From NCBI RefSeq assembly GCF_947087965.1, contig NZ_CAMUES010000003.1, positions 186,001 to 250,000 on the forward strand: a stretch of 64,000 nucleotides of DNA. The letters are read 5' to 3'. The notes under the pieces are model-generated. The model worked only from the letters and a program-made list of their open reading frames with translations. It was not told the origin of the DNA and made no database searches. The position numbers and the translations under genes are program-made. This stretch comes from an uncultured Mobiluncus sp. (GTDB lineage: Bacteria; Actinomycetota; Actinomycetes; Actinomycetales; Actinomycetaceae). This document shows, one piece after another, positions 34,656 to 44,129 of the stretch (the first letter of the stretch is position 1; every line of letters starts with the position of its first letter).

Positions 34656-34677
34656 ACTTTCCGGAACCCCGGAAAGT
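34656..34677 (+). other. hairpin between purC and purS
   Basis: ACTTTCCGG-AACC-CCGGAAAGT is a perfect nine-pair hairpin with a four-base loop and no T run. It may be an mRNA-stability or attenuation element inside the purine operon. Confidence 0.45.
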
Positions 34678-34714
34678 CGCCCCAATACCTATCCAAGGAA
34701 AAAAAGGAAGAAAA

Positions 34715-34975
34715 ATGGGAAAAATCGTTGTTGAGGTTATGGTGAAACCAGAGATTCTCGACCCGCAGGGCAAAGCCATTAAAGGCTCGCTGTCGCGGCT
34801 GGGCATCGACAACTTTGTGGACGTGCGCCAGGGCAAACGCTTCACTTTGGACACCCCTGGCGACGTGACCGAAGCGGACCTTGAAGCGGCTCGCCAGGCC
34901 GCGCAAACCCTGCTGTCCAACCCGATTATCGAGGATGTTGTGGCTGTCAAAGCCGTCACGGAGGATCACGCATGA
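34715..34975 (+). CDS. purS: phosphoribosylformylglycinamidine synthase subunit PurS
   Basis: 86 residues, the small subunit that bridges PurQ and PurL. It matches the family from IVVEVMVKPEILDPQGKAI through DNFVDVRQGKRF to NPIIEDV. AAGGAAG precedes the ATG, and its stop overlaps the purQ start (ATGA). Confidence 0.95.
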   Translation: MGKIVVEVMVKPEILDPQGKAIKGSLSRLGIDNFVDVRQGKRFTLDTPGDVTEADLEAARQAAQTLLSNPIIEDVVAVKAVTEDHA

Positions 34976-35676
34976 GTGCCAAAGTTGGGGTCGTGACGTT
35001 CCCGGGAACCCTCGATGACCAGGACGCCCGCCGGGCGGTGCGCTTGGCCGGTGCCACGCCGGTGCAGTTATGGCACCAGGACGCGGACTTGCACGGGGTT
35101 GATGCCGTAGTCTTGGCGGGCGGGTTTTCGTACGGGGACTATTTGCGGTGCGGCGCGATTGCGCGTTTCGCTCCGGTGATGGAGTCTATCGTCGAAGCTG
35201 CCGGTCGGGGTATGCCGGTGTTGGGGATTTGCAACGGGTTCCAGGTGCTGACCGAAGCGCACCTGCTGGATGGAGCCCTGATGCGTAACGAGCATAAAAA
35301 GTTCATCTGCCGCGACCAGGTGTTGCGAGTCGAAAACACTCACACGGCTTGGACCAGCGCTTTTAGCGCGGGCGAAGAAATCCTTATTCCGCTCAAGAAC
35401 GGGGAGGGCAATTTCCGGGCTGACCCGCTCACCGTGGAGCGCCTCGAAGGCGAAGGCCAGGTCGTGTTCCGCTATGCCGGTCCGCTGGGCAATCCCAACG
35501 GTTCGCTCAATGACATTGCCGGGATTACGAACGCAAAAGGTAACGTGGTCGGCTTGATGCCGCACCCGGAGCACGCCGTGGAGTCGGGTTTCGGCCCTAC
35601 CCCCGGCCAGCAAAATCGGACCGGAATTGACGGTCTCAAGTTCTTTACTTCCGCCATTAGCTCAGTGCTGGGCTAA
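34972..35676 (+). CDS. purQ: phosphoribosylformylglycinamidine synthase glutaminase PurQ
   Basis: 234 residues, a class I amidotransferase that supplies ammonia to PurL. Nucleophile C87 is in LGICNGFQ; the His-Glu pair is in MPHPEHAVE. The N-terminus (VGVVTFPGTLDDQDARRAV) is typical. The start is coupled to purS; purL follows after a 71-base gap with its own AAAGGAAG site. Confidence 0.96.
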   Translation: MSAKVGVVTFPGTLDDQDARRAVRLAGATPVQLWHQDADLHGVDAVVLAGGFSYGDYLRCGAIARFAPVMESIVEAAGRGMPVLGICNGFQVLTEAHLLDGALMRNEHKKFICRDQVLRVENTHTAWTSAFSAGEEILIPLKNGEGNFRADPLTVERLEGEGQVVFRYAGPLGNPNGSLNDIAGITNAKGNVVGLMPHPEHAVESGFGPTPGQQNRTGIDGLKFFTSAISSVLG

Positions 35677-35747
35677 CCGAAAGTCCAAATCGAGGAGTCG
35701 CAGCAAAACGCACCGCCCACCCAATCAACTATTAAAGGAAGCCACTC

Positions 35748-38078
35748 ATGACGACTTATGACACTGTTGAAAATGCCCAACAGACCCCCGATGAACCGCA
35801 AGATTACCGCGCTTTGGGGCTGAAAGATGATGAATATGCCCACATCAAAGAAATCCTGGGACGCCGGCCTACCGCGGCGGAACTGGCGATGTATTCCGTC
35901 ATGTGGTCTGAACACTGCTCGTATAAATCCTCCAAGAAGCACCTGAAGGAACAGTTCGGCGCGAAAACCACCCCGGAAATGAAGGAACACCTGCTGGTCG
36001 GTATGGGCCAAAACGCGGGGGTGGTTGACATCGGGGACGGCTACGCGGTGACGTTCAAGGTCGAGTCGCACAACCACCCCTCTTTTGTGGAGCCTTATCA
36101 GGGCGCCGCCACCGGGGTCGGCGGTATCGTCCGTGACATTATGGCGATGGGCGCGCGCCCGGTGGCGGTCATGGACCAGCTGCGTTTTGGGTCAGTAGAC
36201 CACCCAGACACGGCTCGCGTGGTGCACGGCGTGGTCGCGGGCGTGGGCGGCTACGGCAACTGCCTGGGGCTGCCCAACATCGGCGGCGAAACCGAGTTCG
36301 ACTCCAGTTATCAAGGAAACCCGCTGGTCAACGCCCTATGTATGGGAGTAATGCGGCACGAGGACATTCACCTGGCTAATGCGACCGGCGTGGGTAACCA
36401 CGTGGTGCTGTTCGGGGCGCGCACCGGCGGGGACGGCATCGGTGGGGCCTCCATCCTGGCTTCTGAGTCTTTCGAGGACGGCATGCCCACGAAGCGTCCC
36501 AGCGTCCAGGTCGGCGACCCCTTCATGGAAAAAGTCCTGATTGAGTGCTGTTTGGAACTGTTTGACGCCGGGGTAGTGGAGGCAATCCAGGACCTCGGCG
36601 CGGCGGGGATTTCCTGCGCGACTTCCGAGCTGGCCGCCAATGGAGACTCGGGAATGCACGTAGACCTGGAGAAAGTCCTGCTGCGCGACCCGACTTTGAC
36701 GGCTGGTGAAATCCTCATGAGCGAATCCCAAGAGCGCATGATGGCTATCGTCTCGACCGCCCACCTCAGCGAGTTTGAGGACATTGTCCGCAAGTGGGAC
36801 GTGGAATACGCCGTGATTGGCACGGTGACCGGGGACGGACGCTTGACCGTGGACCATCACGGCCAGCGCATCGTGGACGTCGACCCAAAGACCGTCGCCA
36901 TTGACTCGCCCGTTTATGACCGCCCTTATGCGAAACCGGCTTGGCAAGACGCGCTGAACGCGAACACGGTGCTGGAAGCGATGGCGCGCGGCGAGCTGGA
37001 GATGCCGGGGGATAACGACCCGGAGAAACTGCGCCAAGAAATCCTTGATGTGTGTGTGACCAACCCGAATGCGGCGGCAAAAAATTGGGTGACCGACCAG
37101 TACGACCGCTTCGTGCGCGGCAATACCGGCCTTAGCTACCCGGATGATGCCGGGGTCATTCGCGTGGTCGAAGAGACCGGGCGCGGCGTGGCGCTGTCTA
37201 CGGACGCGAACGGGTGGTACACGAAGCTGGATCCTTACACCGGGGCGCAGCAAGCGCTGGCGGAGGCTTACCGCAACGTCTGCGTGGTCGGGGCGCGTCC
37301 GGTGGCGATTACGGACTGCCTGAACTTTGGTAACCCGGAGGACCCGGACGCGATGTGGCAGCTGGTCCAGGCGATGACGGGCTTGGCGGACGGCTGCGTC
37401 ACCCTGAAAGTGCCGGTGACCGGCGGTAACGTGTCGCTGTATAACTCGTCAGGAGACACGATGAGCCAGCCGGATTCTTCCATCAATCCGACCCCGGTGG
37501 TGGGGATGCTGGGTTTGATGGATTCGGTGACGCGGGTGGTGCCCGCCGCTTTCGTGGCTGAAGGACAACAGATTTTGCTGCTCGGTGCCGAAACCACGGC
37601 GGAGCTGGATGGTTCGGCTTGGGCGCGGTTCCACGGGCATTTTGGTGGGAAACCGCCGGTAGTGGATTTTGCCGCGGAGCAGGCTTTGGGCGAGGTCTTG
37701 ATTGCCGGTGCGGATAGTTTTGCTCACCTCGGTGCGCACGACATTTCTAACGGCGGTTTGGCCCAGGCCCTGGTGGAAATGGCGTGCCGTTTCCACATCG
37801 GGGCGCGCCTGGATTTGCGTCAGCTGCAAGCCGATACCGGATTGGGAGCGACGGCGCTGCTGTTCAGCGAGACTCAGGCGCGAGCCGTGGCTTGCGTCCG
37901 TACGGACCATATTGACGCGGTGTATCGCAGCGCGGCGGCGGCCGGTATCGGCGTGTGGCGGATTGGCGAGAGCGGCGGGTCCGATTTGGCAATAACTGTG
38001 CAACAGGGCGAAGTGCGTTTCTCGGCGCTAGAACTGGTTCAAGCCAGCAACCAGGTCTTGCCCGACTTGTTCGATTGA
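35748..38078 (+). CDS. purL: phosphoribosylformylglycinamidine synthase subunit PurL
   Basis: 776 residues, the small type of PurL that works with PurS and PurQ. It makes FGAM from FGAR with ATP and ammonia. Signatures include SVMWSEHCSYKSSKKHL, KVESHNHPSFVEPYQGAATG, GDGIGGAS and the C-terminal GAHDISNGGLAQALVEM. The reading frame is intact and full length. Confidence 0.97.
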   Translation: MTTYDTVENAQQTPDEPQDYRALGLKDDEYAHIKEILGRRPTAAELAMYSVMWSEHCSYKSSKKHLKEQFGAKTTPEMKEHLLVGMGQNAGVVDIGDGYAVTFKVESHNHPSFVEPYQGAATGVGGIVRDIMAMGARPVAVMDQLRFGSVDHPDTARVVHGVVAGVGGYGNCLGLPNIGGETEFDSSYQGNPLVNALCMGVMRHEDIHLANATGVGNHVVLFGARTGGDGIGGASILASESFEDGMPTKRPSVQVGDPFMEKVLIECCLELFDAGVVEAIQDLGAAGISCATSELAANGDSGMHVDLEKVLLRDPTLTAGEILMSESQERMMAIVSTAHLSEFEDIVRKWDVEYAVIGTVTGDGRLTVDHHGQRIVDVDPKTVAIDSPVYDRPYAKPAWQDALNANTVLEAMARGELEMPGDNDPEKLRQEILDVCVTNPNAAAKNWVTDQYDRFVRGNTGLSYPDDAGVIRVVEETGRGVALSTDANGWYTKLDPYTGAQQALAEAYRNVCVVGARPVAITDCLNFGNPEDPDAMWQLVQAMTGLADGCVTLKVPVTGGNVSLYNSSGDTMSQPDSSINPTPVVGMLGLMDSVTRVVPAAFVAEGQQILLLGAETTAELDGSAWARFHGHFGGKPPVVDFAAEQALGEVLIAGADSFAHLGAHDISNGGLAQALVEMACRFHIGARLDLRQLQADTGLGATALLFSETQARAVACVRTDHIDAVYRSAAAAGIGVWRIGESGGSDLAITVQQGEVRFSALELVQASNQVLPDLFD

Positions 38079-38204
38079 ACCCTGCCGGCCAGATTGAACC
38101 CGTGCCGGCCAGCAATACCGCTTAAGCCTGCATAATTTGCAGCTTTCGCATACAATTACCACGTCAGCGGCTGGTGCTGACTCTAAGTCCAGAGGAGACA
38201 AACG

Positions 38205-38807
38205 ATGGCGATTTTGACGATTGGCGACGAGTTCCCGGAGTACGACTTTCAGGCCGTAGTGGGCGGCGTACTCTCTGAGTTGCCCGTGAACAAGGAAGAA
38301 GACTACTTTACCCGGGTGCGCTCCGCTGACGTACCGGAGGGCCAGTGGCGCCTGTTCATCATGTGGCCCAAGGACTTCACCTTTGTGTGCCCCACCGAAC
38401 TGGCTGGCATCGCCGGAGTTTACGAAGACCTGCAGGAACGCCATTGTGACGTGGTGGCGGTGAACACTGATTCCGAGTACGTCCACCTGGCTTGGCGCTC
38501 CAAGGACGAGCTACTGAAAAACATACCGTTCCCGCTGGCCAGCGACCTGACTCAAGAATTTGTGAAAGCTGTCGGGGTGTTGAACTGCGACGGCGTGTGC
38601 GACCGGGCGTCTTACTTGGTTGACCCCGATAATCGGGTGCGTTTCGTTTCGGTCGACGACGGCTCGGTCGGGCGTAACGCTGAGGAGCTGTTGCGCCAGC
38701 TCAACGCCCTGCAGTCTGGCGGTTTGACCTCCTGCGGGTGGCATCCGGGCGAACCGACCCTCGACGTATTCAAAGCGGCCACGAACCTCGTGTCGCTGTC
38801 TATCTGA
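38205..38807 (+). CDS. ahpC: alkyl hydroperoxide reductase-type peroxiredoxin AhpC
   Basis: 200 residues, a two-cysteine peroxiredoxin that reduces peroxides. Peroxidatic C62 lies in DFTFVCPTE; the likely resolving cysteine is C177 in SCGWHPGEPTL. GAGGAGAC precedes the ATG. No ahpD or ahpF lies nearby, so its electron donor is encoded elsewhere. It is bounded by its own terminator at 38826-38864. Confidence 0.92.
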   Translation: MAILTIGDEFPEYDFQAVVGGVLSELPVNKEEDYFTRVRSADVPEGQWRLFIMWPKDFTFVCPTELAGIAGVYEDLQERHCDVVAVNTDSEYVHLAWRSKDELLKNIPFPLASDLTQEFVKAVGVLNCDGVCDRASYLVDPDNRVRFVSVDDGSVGRNAEELLRQLNALQSGGLTSCGWHPGEPTLDVFKAATNLVSLSI

Positions 38808-38825
38808 GTCTGTTTTCATCTTCTC

Positions 38826-38864
38826 GACCGGGGAACCTCACCAGGTTTCCCGGTCACTTTTTTG
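38826..38864 (+). terminator. terminator after ahpC
   Basis: GACCGGGGAACCT and AGGTTTCCCGGTC pair across a short loop with one mismatch, followed by ACTTTTTT. This is a classic intrinsic terminator 20 bases after the gene. Confidence 0.85.
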
Positions 38865-39009
38865 GGTCTGTGGTGCGCACAAGGTCGGTGGTGGGGGTTT
38901 GTCGGGAACGTGCCGTCACGTGTCCAAGATGCGGAACGATTCGTTTGCGAAATGAGACCGATGGTATATTTGGCGCGACAAAATAAATTAAACAAAGGAG
39001 CGTAAACTC

Positions 39010-40350
39010 ATGCATCCTAAACTAGAAAAAGTATTACAAGAAACTGATCATCGTAATCCCGGTGAACCGGAGTTCCTCCAGGCCTTGACTGAGGTACTGA
39101 TTTCGCTGGATCCGATTATCGAACGTCACCCCGAATACGCTGATTACGGCCTGTTGGAGCGTCTGACCGAGCCGGAACGCCAGATTATTTTCCGGGTTCC
39201 CTGGGTTGATGACAAGGGCGAAGTCCAGGTCAACCGTGGCTATCGCGTGGAGTTCAACAGTGCGCTCGGCCCGTACAAGGGCGGCTTGCGCTTCCACAAG
39301 TCGGTGAACCGCAACATCATCAAGTTCCTGGGCTTCGAGCAAATCTTTAAGAACGCCTTGACGAACCAGGGCATCGGCGGCGGTAAGGGCGGTTCGGACT
39401 TCGACCCGCACGGCAAGTCGGATAACGAGGTCATGCTGTTCTGCCAGTCTTTCATGACCGAGCTGTACCGTCACATCGGCGATAAGACTGACGTTCCCGC
39501 TGGTGACATCGGTGTGGGTGGTCGCGAGATTGGCTACCTCTTCGGCCAGTACAAGCGTCTGACCGGCGTGCACGAGGCCGGCGTCCTGACCGGAAAAGGT
39601 CTGGGCTGGGGTGGTTCCCTGGTCCGTACCGAGGCGACCGGTTACGGTCAGGTCATGTTCGCGCGGTTCATGGCCGAGGACCGGGGAGAATCCCTGGAAG
39701 GCCGGACCTGCGCGGTTTCCGGTTCGGGCAACGTGGCAATCTACGCCATCGAAAAAGCTCAACAGCTCGGCGCCAAGCCGGTGACCTGCTCAGATTCAAA
39801 CGGCTGGGTGTATGACAAGGACGGCATCGACCTGGATTTGCTCAAAGAGATTAAGGAACATCGCCGCGGCCGCGTTTCCGACTATGCCGCGCAGCGTCCC
39901 AGCGCGGAGTTCCACGATTCCGGCCGAGTTTGGGCCGTTCCTGTTGATGTGGCTCTGCCTGCCGCGACCCAAAACGAAATCGATGCCAACGATGCGCAGA
40001 CCCTGGTGAAAAACGGTTGCAAGTATGTGGTGGAGGGCGCAAACATGCCCTCGACTCCTGAGGCGATTGACATCTTCCAGGCTGCTCCTGGCGTTTCCTA
40101 CGCTCCGGGCAAGGCCGCTAACGCCGGTGGCGTGGGGACTTCCGCTTTCGAGATGGAACAGAACGCCTCGCGTTCCCGCTGGTCCTTCGAGTATGCCGAG
40201 GAACGCTTGGAAGCCATGATGCGCGACATTCACACCGATTGCTTGGCGACCGCCGAGGATTACGGCAAGCCCGGCGACTACGTTTACGGCGCGAACATCA
40301 CCGGTTTCCGCCGCGTGGCTGATGCCATGCTGGCTCACGGCGTCATCTGA
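39010..40350 (+). CDS. gdhA: NADP-type glutamate dehydrogenase GdhA
   Basis: 446 residues, the hexameric bacterial class. It makes glutamate from 2-oxoglutarate and ammonia, or the reverse. Hallmarks are PYKGGLRFHKSVN, the catalytic-lysine segment GGGKGGSDFDPHG, and the Rossmann motif SGSGNVAIYA. AAAGGAGCG precedes the ATG, and a TATATT hexamer at 38965-38970 could be a -10 box. A perfect terminator separates it from convergent nadE. Confidence 0.96.
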   Translation: MHPKLEKVLQETDHRNPGEPEFLQALTEVLISLDPIIERHPEYADYGLLERLTEPERQIIFRVPWVDDKGEVQVNRGYRVEFNSALGPYKGGLRFHKSVNRNIIKFLGFEQIFKNALTNQGIGGGKGGSDFDPHGKSDNEVMLFCQSFMTELYRHIGDKTDVPAGDIGVGGREIGYLFGQYKRLTGVHEAGVLTGKGLGWGGSLVRTEATGYGQVMFARFMAEDRGESLEGRTCAVSGSGNVAIYAIEKAQQLGAKPVTCSDSNGWVYDKDGIDLDLLKEIKEHRRGRVSDYAAQRPSAEFHDSGRVWAVPVDVALPAATQNEIDANDAQTLVKNGCKYVVEGANMPSTPEAIDIFQAAPGVSYAPGKAANAGGVGTSAFEMEQNASRSRWSFEYAEERLEAMMRDIHTDCLATAEDYGKPGDYVYGANITGFRRVADAMLAHGVI

Positions 40351-40370
40351 TTATCGCCGCTTATACTAAA

Positions 40371-40408
40371 AAACTGCTCGGTATGCCGTATGGCATACCG
40401 AGCAGTTT
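40371..40408. terminator. bidirectional terminator between gdhA and nadE
   Basis: A perfect 17-pair stem with a GTAT loop (40371-40387 against 40392-40408), A-rich on the left and T-containing on the right, sits between two convergent genes and can end transcription both ways. Confidence 0.88.
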
Positions 40409-40504
40409 AAACCGGTATCCTTGAATGCTTAAACAGATTTTGAGCCGCTTTTGGCCAGGTTATCCATACCCGCGCGGGTATCGAACGAATTTTCCAGCGT
40501 CGGG

Positions 40505-42553
40505 TTACAGGTTTTTCAGTTGCGCCAGGGCGGCCGCGGGGGATAAATCCGAGGGGAAGTTGAATCCGGCGCGGGGCGACAGCGTCATGCCCTCCCAGAT
40601 GACCGGCCCATCGACCGAGGTAGAGCGCTTGTACTGCTGGGTCAGGAAGCGGCGGTAAAACACTTCCAGCCATTTCAGGACTTCCTCGCGGCTAAAGTAG
40701 CGGCCCTCGTTTGACCAGCTGCCCGTGGAGTCTTTCGCGTCCCTGGTGTCCTGACACTTATCCCCGGCGTCCTGACACGCACACCCCGCGGGTTTGGTGA
40801 ACGCCGCCAGCGCCAGGAATCCGACCAGGTCAGGTCCGGCTCCCCGCAGCGTGTGATACAGGAAGAAATCGTGCAACAGGTACGGCCCGATTGACCCCTC
40901 TGTGGTCTGGTGCGCGATTTTCCCGTTGCTGTCGTGGTCGGGAATCAGCTCCGGGGTGACATCGGTGGCGATGATGGATTCCACCGTGTCCAGCAAGCCC
41001 GCGGGGTCAGCAACTAACTCCCGTTCGATGAGCACCTCGGCGGCCTCACGAATCAAATCGGGCATCATCGACTTGGGCACGCCGCAGTTCACCGAATAGT
41101 GGCTCATGTGATCCCCGACTCCGTAAGTCGTCCACCCTAGCGCGCTTTCGGACAAATCCCCGGTCCCCAGCACGAACCCGCGGCGCTGATTGGCCAGCCG
41201 GAACAGGTAGTCGCTGCGCAGCCCGGCTTGAACGTTCTCAAACGTGATGTCATAGACCGCCTCGCCGTGTCCGGCGGGATGTCCCATCGTTTTCAACATT
41301 TCGGTCGCAGTTGGCCGGATGTCGATAAGTTCGCAGTTCACCCCGAGCGCGGCGGCGAGTTTTTGGGCGTTGCCTTTCGTGTGTTCCGAAGTGGCGAAGC
41401 CCGGCAGGGTAAAGGTGAGAATCTCCGGTCCGCAATCGTTGCTGTCGCGGTTCGGCTCCGCCGTTTGCCGCGCCGACTCATGCGCTAAAGCGCTGTCGCG
41501 CGCAGCTTTAGCCGCTTTAGCGACCAGCAGGGCCAGGGTGGAGTCTAGGCCGCCGGAAATCCCCAAGATAATGTTCGCATTCCCCAACGCCTGCAGGCGC
41601 CGCACCAGGGCATCGCGCTGTATATCAAAGGCTTCGCGCAGGTCAGCCCGGTAGCGCCGGTTCGTCACGGGAACCAGGGGACGCTGCGCGGGCGGCTCCA
41701 GCAGGGGAATCTCGGTGTCCAAATCCAGCGCCACCTCGAAGTTTCCGTACCCGGTCAGTTCGGTATAGCCCGGGCCGGTGTAGCGCACCGCTCGCGCCAG
41801 TTCGGGCAACACGATGTCGGCCAGGGTCAAACCGGCACTGTTCAGGTGTGTTTCCGCAGCCAGGACCTGGCCGTCAGCGGCAATAAATCCGCTGGCGCTG
41901 TAGGCCCCATCGGTGGAGGATTCGCCGTGAGAGCCAATCGTTTGTACGACTGCCAGGTGCAGGTCCGCAGAGAGGGCGCGAGCCGCGCGGTGCAGGTGGC
42001 GAGTGGAACCGACCGTGTGTGCCGGTGCGGCCAGGTGGGCGATGACGGTGGCGGAGGGCAAGGAATTCCCCGACATGGCGGCGCCGAAAGAGTTGCGGGT
42101 ATAGAAGCTGATGGGAGCCGGGTTGTCGGCTGCGGCCAGCCGGTTTAGTGAACCGACGACCGGCAAAATATGCAGTCCGGGCAGGTTCGTGGCGGAAAAT
42201 CCCCAGCTCTGGTCTAAGTCGTCGTGGACCTCTCCGCCCCAGATGGACACCGCTCTCGACACCCCGCCGAGGCGCGCCCCCACTATGGTCACAATCGACA
42301 AATCCGCGGTCTGGGTCGCAATCCAGTGCAGCGCTGAAACGGTGGCGTTGGCGACCGCAGTGTTCGCACCCCAATCCCCAAGGGTGACGCCGGTCAGGCA
42401 GTCTTGGGGAAACACCACCAGGGCGGCGTGTTGGGCGGCGGCGGCCCGGGCCAGTTCGACGATTTGGCGGGCATTGGCGTGGGGGTCTCCCAGCTGAATC
42501 GTAAAAGTCGCGCTGGCTACGCGCGCGATTCCATGAGCATAGATGTTATCCAT
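40505..42553 (-). CDS. nadE: NAD+ synthetase NadE with a degenerate glutaminase domain
   Basis: 682 residues. The C-terminal synthetase domain is intact, with the P-loop LGISGGLDSTLALLV and typical SESALGWTTYGVGDHM. The N-terminal nitrilase-type domain should carry a Glu-Lys-Cys triad that frees ammonia from glutamine. Here the FPE position reads FPQDCLTG (Q50), no Lys-bearing KxxLPxY segment is present, and the CEDLW nucleophile region reads ISFYTRNSF (148-156). The enzyme probably depends on free ammonia. It converges on gdhA. Confidence 0.93.
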   Translation of the reverse strand: MDNIYAHGIARVASATFTIQLGDPHANARQIVELARAAAAQHAALVVFPQDCLTGVTLGDWGANTAVANATVSALHWIATQTADLSIVTIVGARLGGVSRAVSIWGGEVHDDLDQSWGFSATNLPGLHILPVVGSLNRLAAADNPAPISFYTRNSFGAAMSGNSLPSATVIAHLAAPAHTVGSTRHLHRAARALSADLHLAVVQTIGSHGESSTDGAYSASGFIAADGQVLAAETHLNSAGLTLADIVLPELARAVRYTGPGYTELTGYGNFEVALDLDTEIPLLEPPAQRPLVPVTNRRYRADLREAFDIQRDALVRRLQALGNANIILGISGGLDSTLALLVAKAAKAARDSALAHESARQTAEPNRDSNDCGPEILTFTLPGFATSEHTKGNAQKLAAALGVNCELIDIRPTATEMLKTMGHPAGHGEAVYDITFENVQAGLRSDYLFRLANQRRGFVLGTGDLSESALGWTTYGVGDHMSHYSVNCGVPKSMMPDLIREAAEVLIERELVADPAGLLDTVESIIATDVTPELIPDHDSNGKIAHQTTEGSIGPYLLHDFFLYHTLRGAGPDLVGFLALAAFTKPAGCACQDAGDKCQDTRDAKDSTGSWSNEGRYFSREEVLKWLEVFYRRFLTQQYKRSTSVDGPVIWEGMTLSPRAGFNFPSDLSPAAALAQLKNL

Positions 42554-42756
42554 GAAACCAGTTTAGTCGCCCCGTGCCGCCCACGGCCCTCTCCGCCAAT
42601 CTGCCAATCCGTCGCTTCACCGATTCGTTGATTCGCCCCCGCGCGCACCACCGACTCCGACACGGTTCGCCCCGACTGACCCAGATGCGCGGACTTGGCA
42701 CATACCCACACTTTGGCCGCGCATTCCGCTTAGAATTAACCCGAAAGGGGTACGTG

Positions 42757-44016
42757 ATGGAACACCTGGTACGAAAAACTGCGATAAAACTGGCTGATGG
42801 CCGCGATTTGTTCTATTTTGACGATTCTGAGCCCTATGTGTCCGGGGCGGCGACTCGCCGCAGTGACGATCCGCGTCCGCTGCCACCTCGGTTTGAGCCG
42901 GGGGATGGAACGGCGGTGTCGGGCCCGATTATGCGCCGCGACCCGTTGACGGGGGATTGGATTCCGATGGCGGCTCACCGCATGAACCGCACTTTCCTAC
43001 CGCCCGCCGACGCCAATCCGCTGGGCCCAGCGCGTCCGGGCGCGACTTACCAAGACGGCGAAATCCCGGACACTGACTATGACGTGGTGGTTTTTGAAAA
43101 CCGTTTCCCCTCCCTGCTGGAAGTCCCCGGCGTAAACAATGCCGAAACTCACCCGGATGGCCAGGACTTGTTCTGTGAGCGTCCCGCCAATGGGCGTTGC
43201 GAAGTCGTGTGTTTCGGCCCGGATTTGCACACGAACCTGGTTTCGATGGGGCCGGGGCGGATGCGAACCGTCATTGAGGCTTGGGCTGACCGCACCGCCG
43301 CGCTCTCGGCGTTACCCCAGATCAAACAGGTTTTTGTCTTTGAAAATCACGGCGAGGACATCGGGGTGACCCTGTCGCATCCCCACGGGCAAATCTATGC
43401 TTACCCTTACTTGACGCCGAAGACCGCGGCGATGCTGCGCCAAGCTCGCGCCCTGGCGGATAAAACCGGCGACCCCGAGGTGAACCTCATCGCCTCCGTG
43501 CGGGACGCAGAAGTCAGGGCGGGCACGCGCCTGGTTGCACAAAACGCCCACTGGGTGCTCTACGTTCCGGTCGCGGCCCGCTGGCCCATCGAGTTTCACC
43601 TGGTGCCGCGGCGTATCGTGCCGGATTTTGCGGCTCTGGATGCGGCGCAGCGCGAGTCGCTGGCCGATATTTACCTGAAGATGATGATTGTGGCGAACCA
43701 TTTTCATCGCGAGCCGGCCCGTGGCGAGGACGCGCAGCCGGGGGCGTATCTGCCGGTCAACTATATTTCGGCGTGGCATCAAGCGCCGGTGGCTTCCGCG
43801 GACGGTCGCGGCCAGCTGGGCTTGCATTGCGAGTTTTTCTCTTTCCAGCGCGCGCCGGGGAAACTCAAGTACCTGGCGGGTTCCGAATCGGGGATGGGTG
43901 CCTGGATTTCCGACACGACCCCGGAACGGATTGCCACTCGCGCCCGTCAGGCGGCGCGCGAGTGCGTGGAACTGGACGCTTTTGCGGGGCTAGATTACCC
44001 CACGACTTTCCACTAA
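42757..44016 (+). CDS. galT: galactose-1-phosphate uridylyltransferase GalT
   Basis: 419 residues from ATG 42757, with AAAGGGG upstream. The longer frame starting at 42574 has no ribosome site. The catalytic histidine motif SHPHGQIY is intact, as are ENRFPSLLEVPG, FENHGEDIGVTLSHPHG and PIEFHLVPRR. It exchanges UMP between UDP-glucose and galactose-1-phosphate. galK follows 113 bases downstream, giving two steps of the Leloir pathway. Confidence 0.95.
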   Translation: MEHLVRKTAIKLADGRDLFYFDDSEPYVSGAATRRSDDPRPLPPRFEPGDGTAVSGPIMRRDPLTGDWIPMAAHRMNRTFLPPADANPLGPARPGATYQDGEIPDTDYDVVVFENRFPSLLEVPGVNNAETHPDGQDLFCERPANGRCEVVCFGPDLHTNLVSMGPGRMRTVIEAWADRTAALSALPQIKQVFVFENHGEDIGVTLSHPHGQIYAYPYLTPKTAAMLRQARALADKTGDPEVNLIASVRDAEVRAGTRLVAQNAHWVLYVPVAARWPIEFHLVPRRIVPDFAALDAAQRESLADIYLKMMIVANHFHREPARGEDAQPGAYLPVNYISAWHQAPVASADGRGQLGLHCEFFSFQRAPGKLKYLAGSESGMGAWISDTTPERIATRARQAARECVELDAFAGLDYPTTFH

Positions 44017-44129
44017 ACCGCCGACTCCGCTACGCGCCCGACTCCCTGCCCGGCCACCCGGTCGGTAAACTAAGTCAACCGCCCTTTACAACTTGATACC
44101 CAAACCCAGACCACGAAACGAGGCAAAAC

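Noticed and set aside
34645..34714. purC-purS gap as a purine riboswitch
   Set aside because: Only a single nine-pair hairpin is present; the three-way junction and conserved loops of known purine riboswitches are not seen.
42574..42756. Longer N-terminus for GalT
   Set aside because: The extra 61 codons lack a ribosome site and do not resemble GalT, while AAAGGGG precedes ATG 42757.
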